Below, one piece after another: positions 4,161 through 8,817 of a stretch of DNA of 8,817 bases. The DNA comes from Candidatus Methylarchaceae archaeon HK01M. GTDB lineage: Archaea > Thermoproteota > Nitrososphaeria > Nitrososphaerales > JACAEJ01. Location of the stretch: assembly GCA_024256245.1 (NCBI GenBank), contig JAKLZD010000072.1, positions 1 through 8,817 of the forward strand. Direction: 5' to 3'. The position numbers were made by a program, and so were the translations under genes. The number at the start of each line of letters is the position of its first letter. Within the stretch, counting starts at the first letter, position 1. The notes beneath the pieces are model-generated. The model saw only the letters and a list, made by a program, of their open reading frames with translations. It was not told where the DNA came from and ran no database searches.

Positions 4161-5342
4161 ATGACCTCTATTGAATTAGCCAAAGATGTCTACTGGGTCG
4201 GCGCTGTAGACTGGGATCTTAGGAATTTTCACGGTCACGAAACGAGAAGAGGCACTACCTATAACGCCTACCTGATCATAGACGATAAAACAACCTTGGT
4301 CGACACTGTGAAGTACACCTTCTCAAGTGAGTTGAAGAAGAACATTCGAGAGTTGACGAATCCCAAAAAGATAGATTATATCGTAATCAACCATATAGAA
4401 ATTGACCACTCGAGCTCTTTGCCCAAAGTTATGGAATTCGCAAAGAACGCCAAGATCATAGCTACTCGAAATGGAAAAGAGGGATTGATGGAATATTACG
4501 GCGAAGACTGGGATATTGAAACGGTTAAGACTGGAGATGAATTGAAAATCGGAAGGAGAACCCTTAGATTTGTCGAGGCTCCTATGTTACATTGGCCAGA
4601 TAGCATGTTTACCTACTTGGTTGAAGACGAAATCCTAATGCCAAACGATGCTTTTGGTCAACATCTAGCATCCTCCCAGCGCTTTGATGATGAAGTTCAT
4701 GAAAGCGTTCTTATGGATGAAGCTGCAAAATATTACGCTAACATATTGATGCCCTTTGCATCCTTGATCATAAAAAAGATAGATGAATTATCTGACTTGG
4801 GCGTAAAACCAAGAATGATCGCACCGAGCCACGGCATAATATGGCGTTCAAATCCTGACAGGATCGTCGATTCCTACCTTGTATGGAGCAAAGGTGAAAC
4901 CAAAAAGAAGGCTGTGATCGTCTACGATACCATGTGGGGGAGCACTCAGAAGATGGCCTATGCCATTTTAGAGGCCATAGCGAAACATGGCATCGATATT
5001 CACCTGTTTCACATGCGCCGATCGGACATCTCAGAGATCATGAAGGAGATATTAGAAGCTAAGGCCGTGATTATTGGGTCACCCACCATCAACCACTCGA
5101 TGTTTCCGACCATAAGTGCCTTCCTAAACTACATCACTGGACTGAGACCGAAAGGGAAGATCTGGGCGAGTTTCGGATCGTATGGATGGGGTGGCGGAGC
5201 TGTAAGAGATATAAACCAGAGCCTCAAGAAGGCTGGATTTGAACTTCTAGAACCGAGCCTAGAAGTTCGCTATGTACCCGACGAGGAGAAACTCCAAAAA
5301 TGCAGAGAATTCGGCGAAGGGATCGCTGAGAAGATCGAATAA
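4161..5342 (+). CDS. fprA: FprA-type flavodiiron protein (O2/NO reductase)
   Basis: A 393-aa A-type flavoprotein, cytoplasmic, which reduces O2 to water or NO to N2O at a diiron site fed by FMN. In methanogens the donor is F420H2; in other organisms it is rubredoxin. Residues 1-245 form a metallo-beta-lactamase-like domain with all expected iron ligands: His78, Glu80, Asp82 and His83 in NHIEIDHSS, His144 in LHWPDSM, Asp163 in PNDAFG and His224 in APSHG. Residues 250-393 form a flavodoxin domain with the FMN phosphate loop YDTMWGSTQKMA (255-266), SPTINHSMFP and FGSYGWGGGA. Length is normal, with no C-terminal rubredoxin or flavin reductase fusion. ATG 4161 is preceded by AGAGATTGAG, a weak ribosome site. 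The gene points to an anaerobe defending itself against oxygen or NO. No redox partner gene is seen in the window. Confidence 0.95.
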   Translation: MTSIELAKDVYWVGAVDWDLRNFHGHETRRGTTYNAYLIIDDKTTLVDTVKYTFSSELKKNIRELTNPKKIDYIVINHIEIDHSSSLPKVMEFAKNAKIIATRNGKEGLMEYYGEDWDIETVKTGDELKIGRRTLRFVEAPMLHWPDSMFTYLVEDEILMPNDAFGQHLASSQRFDDEVHESVLMDEAAKYYANILMPFASLIIKKIDELSDLGVKPRMIAPSHGIIWRSNPDRIVDSYLVWSKGETKKKAVIVYDTMWGSTQKMAYAILEAIAKHGIDIHLFHMRRSDISEIMKEILEAKAVIIGSPTINHSMFPTISAFLNYITGLRPKGKIWASFGSYGWGGGAVRDINQSLKKAGFELLEPSLEVRYVPDEEKLQKCREFGEGIAEKIE

Positions 5343-5430
5343 TTGTGTTTGACCCCTTGCGGTTTGAGATCATATCGATGTGACATGGAGAAGTTATTAC
5401 AGACAAAGAGCCAGCAGAGAAGGAAAGAAT

Positions 5431-6627
5431 TTACTTCATCATAATTACCATCAATATAAAACTGAAGATCGAAAAGCCTACACCTGCATAAAAAACACCA
5501 CCCATCCCCTCTATTACAAAGACCATCCCCATTAGAAAGGGGCCCAGAGTCTGCCCCAATCGTAAGACCATCCCATTGATAGACATGAAAGCTGCACGGT
5601 ATTCTATGGGCGCCAATCCTGCTAAAAGTGTTTGAATACTGGGGATATTTATGCCATGAGCAATCCCAAAGATCGTGATGGGAATTAGAAATAGCCAGAG
5701 GTCGGAAACTGATGGAATGATGGCCAAAGCCAAAGCGTAGAGAATGAAAGCTGCCTTGATAAGTGATCTTTCCGAGGAGATTTTTACCAACCTTCCCAGC
5801 TGTGAAGAAGTGAGAGCTGTGATGAGGGACATACTTGACATAATCAGTCCTATGATAAGGGGAGGTGCTTCGAATGAAAGACCGATTAAAAGTGGAAAAT
5901 AGGTCAGATACGCCCCGTATAGTATAATGAAGGTGATGACACTGGCAGAGAAGAGCCCAACAACATGACGATTTTTTATGCTCTTCCAGACATTGCTGAA
6001 ATATTCCTTGAAATGCTGCCCCTTCTTTGGCTCAGGATTTTTTAGCGAAAACAGAACTAGGAGTCCGATAGGAATCGCTATAAAGGGAAGTATGAAGGGG
6101 TAGTACCATCCCACCATGGCCAATACTCCGCCGATGGCTGGATAACTTGCAGTACCTACGCTAAGAACACTAGCGTTAAAACCCATGGCTGTAGTACGCT
6201 CCTTTCCTGAATAAAGATCGCCTATGATAGTAACATTGAGCGAACCTAGAGAAGCTGCACCCATCCCTTGAAAGAAACGCAATAAGAGTAAGAGGTTAAA
6301 ATCACGAACTAAGGAGCATGCTCCCCCAGCAATACCAAATAGCATCAATGAAGGAACCAATATCTTCTTTCTACCAAACTGATCAGCAAGAACTCCTAGG
6401 ACGAAGGTAAGTAAGATGCCCGGAAGTGTGAAGATCGTAATGAGCAATCCTATATCTTGAGATGAAATGCTCAGTTCCTGCACCATCTTTGGGAAAGCTG
6501 GAGATAAGCTGGCAACCCCCATAACGGCCATAAGGGTAACACCGAAGATGATCTGAAGATTGGTATCCCGATAGACTTTCTTTTGAGTCTTGCTTTGCCT
6601 ACCTTCTCCCGATGACTTATTAGACAT
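5431..6627 (-). CDS. MFS transporter, drug:H+ antiporter-like
   Basis: A 398-aa inner-membrane protein with about 12 hydrophobic helices, starting after a hydrophilic 23-residue N-terminus rich in Lys, Ser and Gln. The MFS motif A between helices 2 and 3 is plain: GVLADQFGRKK (residues about 78-88), matching G-x3-D-x2-G-R-K-x. LLRFFQGMGAASLG and the later GxxxGPxxGG-like SYPAIGGVLA resemble the DHA1 drug-efflux group, which exchanges substrate for protons. The substrate cannot be told from sequence. The open frame reaches a TTG at 6630, but ATG 6627 is preferred: GAGGGAG lies 8 nt upstream. It is convergent with fprA (88-bp gap). Upstream, 97 bp separate it from the M48 protease gene, including a TATA candidate, so it is probably transcribed on its own. 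Confidence 0.9.
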   Translation of the reverse strand: MSNKSSGEGRQSKTQKKVYRDTNLQIIFGVTLMAVMGVASLSPAFPKMVQELSISSQDIGLLITIFTLPGILLTFVLGVLADQFGRKKILVPSLMLFGIAGGACSLVRDFNLLLLLRFFQGMGAASLGSLNVTIIGDLYSGKERTTAMGFNASVLSVGTASYPAIGGVLAMVGWYYPFILPFIAIPIGLLVLFSLKNPEPKKGQHFKEYFSNVWKSIKNRHVVGLFSASVITFIILYGAYLTYFPLLIGLSFEAPPLIIGLIMSSMSLITALTSSQLGRLVKISSERSLIKAAFILYALALAIIPSVSDLWLFLIPITIFGIAHGINIPSIQTLLAGLAPIEYRAAFMSINGMVLRLGQTLGPFLMGMVFVIEGMGGVFYAGVGFSIFSFILMVIMMK

Positions 6628-6644
6628 CAAATGCTCCCTCAGTT

Positions 6645-6665
6645 AAGTTAATTGCTATATGTCAT
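6645..6665 (-). promoter_or_regulatory. MFS promoter candidate with half of the palindrome
   Basis: The minus strand reads GATGACATATAGCAATTAAC about 30 bp upstream of the MFS start; ACATATAG can serve as TATA box. ATGACATAT is identical to the left half of the 16-bp palindrome, but the right half is lost (11 of 16 positions match overall). Confidence 0.35.
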
Positions 6666-6713
6666 CTTTAATCCTGAATCTTGGAGCTTCGGCTATGTAA
6701 GGTATGTTGCCCT

Positions 6714-6757
6714 TGAAGGTCTCTTTATGCTCTTAGAAAACCTCTGAAGGTCTCTTT
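6714..6757. repeat. 13-bp direct repeat at the 3' end of the M48 gene
   Basis: TGAAGGTCTCTTT occurs at 6714-6726 and 6745-6757, one copy coding for the C-terminal KETF segment of the M48 protein and the other spanning its stop codon and 3' flank. Probably a small local duplication. Confidence 0.45.
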
Positions 6758-8170
6758 GATGGACTTAAGAAATGTGTTTTTGATTTTCTTTGGCTCTTGG
6801 AGACCTTCGAGTCGAGCAATCCTAAAGTAGGCAGGGGGGTGCGGGTCGAACTGGAGCCACTCCGATCTGCGGAAACCTCGAAAAGCTGGCTCCCTCTTAT
6901 AGAGAGGGAATAGTCTCCTGAAGGCAATCTTTCTTAAGGCTTCTGCCATGACCTTTGGTTGACCGATCATCTTGGCTGAATCTAGGTCGGCCCTGCCTTC
7001 CAAGAACTTTCCGAAGAAGAAGATGAGCCCTATTGCCACTATGAAGTATAGCCAAAAGGAGATGAAACCGAAGAAGAACAGGTAGGGGAAGAGCACGTAT
7101 ATTCGAAGAAGATATTCCGTGCTAAATAGGGAAAACATCACAACGGGATCGTGGGCTTTAAGATGACTAAGCTCGTGGCCTACTACGCTCAACAACTCGT
7201 CTTCCTCAAGTTGAGTTATGATTCCAGTCGTAACCATTATGGTTCCTAGCCTAGTGCTTGGGCCTGAGGCTGCGGCGTTTGGGACGATGGTATTGGCCAC
7301 TACGATCCTTGGCATAGGGAGATTGAAGATATTCGATGCCTTTTCTACAATCTTATAGAGGTTGACCTTCTTGACAGTGAAATCCTCCGATTTGCAATCT
7401 ATGCCATATCTAGCGAAAACCTTACCCGCCGTCTCGCAGTCGATGGGCTTGCCAGCGGCGAACGTGGCCTCATAGATTTCTTTTCTGATTTCAGGGATTC
7501 TCTTGCTATATTTCTTACGGAATTCTTCGAATGTATCAGGTGAAAAATGGTACTGTAAAAGATGTATTTCAGGCTGGTCTTTAGTAATCTTCCAGTTACC
7601 ACTTCTAGCCATCAGCCTTCCAGAAAAGAGTACCAAAACAAACGATAGGCCGACGAAGATTAAGGGTGCAAACCAGCCCACTATCCAGAAAAAAACAAAG
7701 GTTAGGGTCATTAAGATGATAAAGAGGGGCAGCATGGAGTCAGTGAAAATTCTCGTAGAAGTACCCGATCTCTCCTTTTCAGGAACTATCTTCTCCCCTG
7801 GCATAAAAGCAAGGTACAAGGTGGTCTTACGTATCTCCTCTTCAAACAATTGGACTATGAGAAATAAGTCTTCGTAGAGTTGATCCAAGAAGGATTTTGA
7901 GATACCAGGTTCGCTGAGTTCCATCTTCACCCCTATAGGAATACTTGGATCCACCGTAACATCTACGTACTGATCCGTTTTAGGAACCGAAACCCTGTAA
8001 GAAAGATAGTCTCTCCCGTTTTCAGTGATGATACGTATATTTCCGAAGGTTCTATATTTTTCGTGCCGGATCAAGTAGTGCCGCCTTATGTATTCTGGAA
8101 GAAACTTCAAGTTTCCTATGGGAAACTCGGTATCGATCGTGTATTCGAACTCCGTTTTACTTGCAATCAC
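6725..8170 (-). CDS. M48 family (HtpX/Ste24-like) membrane metalloprotease with N-terminal extension
   Basis: A 481-aa integral membrane zinc protease. The catalytic motif HELSH (His332, Glu333, His336) follows LLSVVG, the preceding strand and loop NTIVPNAAASGPSTRLGTIMVTTGII (293-318) is the typical M48 substrate-edge region, and the third zinc ligand is Glu391 in EGRADLDSAK, the E-x-x-A-D signature. Membrane segments: about 147-185 (a hairpin before the protease domain), 345-366 and 367-386. Known M48 members such as HtpX (~290 aa) degrade damaged membrane proteins in stress. The first ~145 residues are extra and hydrophilic, with strand-rich sequence (YLSYRVSVP, VDVTVDPSIPIGVKMEL), and I do not recognise this domain. 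The start is GTG 8170; a TATA-like TTTTTATTTAA lies about 26-30 nt upstream, which fits a leaderless message. It follows the aldo/keto reductase gene by 66 bp but has its own promoter. Confidence 0.9.
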   Translation of the reverse strand: MIASKTEFEYTIDTEFPIGNLKFLPEYIRRHYLIRHEKYRTFGNIRIITENGRDYLSYRVSVPKTDQYVDVTVDPSIPIGVKMELSEPGISKSFLDQLYEDLFLIVQLFEEEIRKTTLYLAFMPGEKIVPEKERSGTSTRIFTDSMLPLFIILMTLTFVFFWIVGWFAPLIFVGLSFVLVLFSGRLMARSGNWKITKDQPEIHLLQYHFSPDTFEEFRKKYSKRIPEIRKEIYEATFAAGKPIDCETAGKVFARYGIDCKSEDFTVKKVNLYKIVEKASNIFNLPMPRIVVANTIVPNAAASGPSTRLGTIMVTTGIITQLEEDELLSVVGHELSHLKAHDPVVMFSLFSTEYLLRIYVLFPYLFFFGFISFWLYFIVAIGLIFFFGKFLEGRADLDSAKMIGQPKVMAEALRKIAFRRLFPLYKREPAFRGFRRSEWLQFDPHPPAYFRIARLEGLQEPKKIKNTFLKSIKETFRGFLRA

Positions 8171-8214
8171 GCCTTAAGTAGATAAATGGTTAAATAAAAA
8201 CTAAACTTTAAGGC
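8171..8214 (-). promoter_or_regulatory. M48 promoter flanked by an inverted repeat
   Basis: GCCTTAA (8171-8177) and TTAAGGC (8208-8214) are perfect 7-bp inverted arms 30 bp apart, enclosing the A/T-rich TATA candidate of the M48 gene; the inner arm abuts the GTG start codon. This may be an operator pair or chance. Confidence 0.4.
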
Positions 8215-8236
8215 ATCCAGATAACTAAAGCTAATT

Positions 8237-8817
8237 TCAAACCTGAGGTGTAAAGATGCTACTGATGGCCTCCCAGTCCACTCTCCCAAGCCTCCAACCC
8301 ATCGCTCCAACATCTTCCTCGATGTGTTCAATTAAGGCCGCTTTAGGTATCGGTACAACTGCTTCCACACAGATGAGCCAGTTCAAAGCAACTTGAGCAG
8401 CTGTTTTTCCATATTTTAAACCGATCCTTGCCAGAGAATTGTCTCGGGCCAGAACACCCATCCCAAGAGGGGTGTAGGCCATGAACATCATTCCCTCCCT
8501 TTCTATATAGGGTAAAACGTCCCGCTCATACCTCCTATTTATGAGGCTATACTCGTTCTGGACAGCGACTAGATCGACCTTGCTAAGATGGCTCCTGGCC
8601 TCATCTATCTGGTCGACCTCGAAGTTACTGACCCCAATATATCTTATGAGGCCCCTATCCACAAGCCTCTCCATGCTCCTCATAGTTTCACTGACATGTA
8701 TGTCGGATGTTGGCCAGTGGAGTAGATATAAGTCGATGTAAGTGCCAAGACGCCTACAACTGGATTCAGCTGCTTTCAAGAGGTTCTCCCTCCCAGCATG
8801 GATGGGCCATACCTTTG
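8237..8817 (-). CDS. aldo/keto reductase, C-terminal part (runs off the window)
   Basis: The last 192 residues of an NADP(H)-dependent aldo/keto reductase, a soluble TIM-barrel enzyme reducing aldehydes or ketones to alcohols. The frame stays open to the end of the window, so the N-terminal ~80 residues with the catalytic Asp and Tyr lie outside; an internal TTG at 8779 is not the start. The first complete visible residue is the Lys of KVWPIH, the expected catalytic Lys, and the catalytic His is in YLLHWP 32 residues later, the normal spacing. LGTYIDLYLLHWP, GLIRYIGVSNF, QNEYSLINR and AYTPLGMG are standard AKR segments, and the NADP-phosphate region is PIPKAALIEHIEEDV. Total length would be about 270, matching prokaryotic AKRs. 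Substrate is unknown. It is upstream of the M48 gene on the same strand. Confidence 0.93.
   Translation of the reverse strand, partial: KVWPIHAGRENLLKAAESSCRRLGTYIDLYLLHWPTSDIHVSETMRSMERLVDRGLIRYIGVSNFEVDQIDEARSHLSKVDLVAVQNEYSLINRRYERDVLPYIEREGMMFMAYTPLGMGVLARDNSLARIGLKYGKTAAQVALNWLICVEAVVPIPKAALIEHIEEDVGAMGWRLGRVDWEAISSIFTPQV

Noticed and set aside
7503..7877. 124-codon plus-strand ORF opposite the M48 gene
   Set aside because: It is a shadow of the M48 frame; the minus-strand product has clear protease motifs and this one has none.
8691..8705. TGACATGTATGTC, resembling the operator palindrome
   Set aside because: It lies inside the aldo/keto reductase coding region, has a different spacer length, and its bases are explained by the codons.
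1..8817. CRISPR arrays, tRNA or rRNA genes, transposases, attachment sites
   Set aside because: No regularly spaced repeats, cloverleaf sequences, rRNA signatures or recombinase motifs were found by eye on either strand.

Overview
The window looks like a piece of an archaeal chromosome, probably from an anaerobe or microaerophile. The grounds are A/T-rich promoters with a BRE/TATA block (reading CGAAAGGTATATAA on the coding strand), short or absent leaders, frequent GTG starts, heavy use of AGA/AGG/ATA codons, a small archaeal-type HTH regulator with C-terminal CxxC pairs, and an F420H2/rubredoxin-oxidase-type flavodiiron protein. A TACK-type lineage is possible, but I cannot place it further from sequence alone. 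No rRNA, tRNA, CRISPR array, IS element or transposase was seen.

Layout. Positions 1-690, minus strand: a 4-oxalocrotonate tautomerase-like protein and a DUF1858 CxxC protein. Positions 756-1547, minus: an atypical short-chain dehydrogenase. Positions 1687-2606: a cluster of small genes, namely a 40-aa putative zinc protein (minus), a 74-aa unknown (minus), and a divergently transcribed HTH regulator (plus). Positions 2807-3385, minus: a putative HExxH metalloprotease. Positions 3494-5342, plus: a doubtful 34-aa ORF, a Nudix protein with a broken Nudix box, and the flavodiiron protein FprA. Positions 5431-8817, minus: an MFS transporter, an M48 (HtpX/Ste24-like) membrane protease with a long N-terminal extension, and the C-terminal part of an aldo/keto reductase that runs off the window.

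The most interesting feature is a putative small regulon. A 16-bp palindrome, TATGACATAYGTCATA, occurs four times. Two copies sit 21 bp apart (two helical turns) between the divergent 74-aa gene and the HTH regulator gene. One perfect copy lies just upstream of the 40-aa zinc protein. One diverged copy lies just downstream of the TATA box of the DUF1858 gene. Two of these sites are embedded in a 31-bp BRE-TATA-operator block that is 28/31 identical between the promoters of the 74-aa and DUF1858 genes. The simplest model is that the cysteine-rich HTH protein binds the palindrome, represses itself and three small genes, and responds to metal or redox state. This is inference from position and pattern.

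Other points of note: the Nudix protein has all three REUXEE glutamates replaced by His, Arg and Lys. The SDR has Thr where the catalytic Lys should be. The tautomerase keeps Pro1 but lacks the two arginines that bind 4-oxalocrotonate. The 74-aa gene very probably starts at 2123, because a start at 2183 would translate the operator DNA itself.
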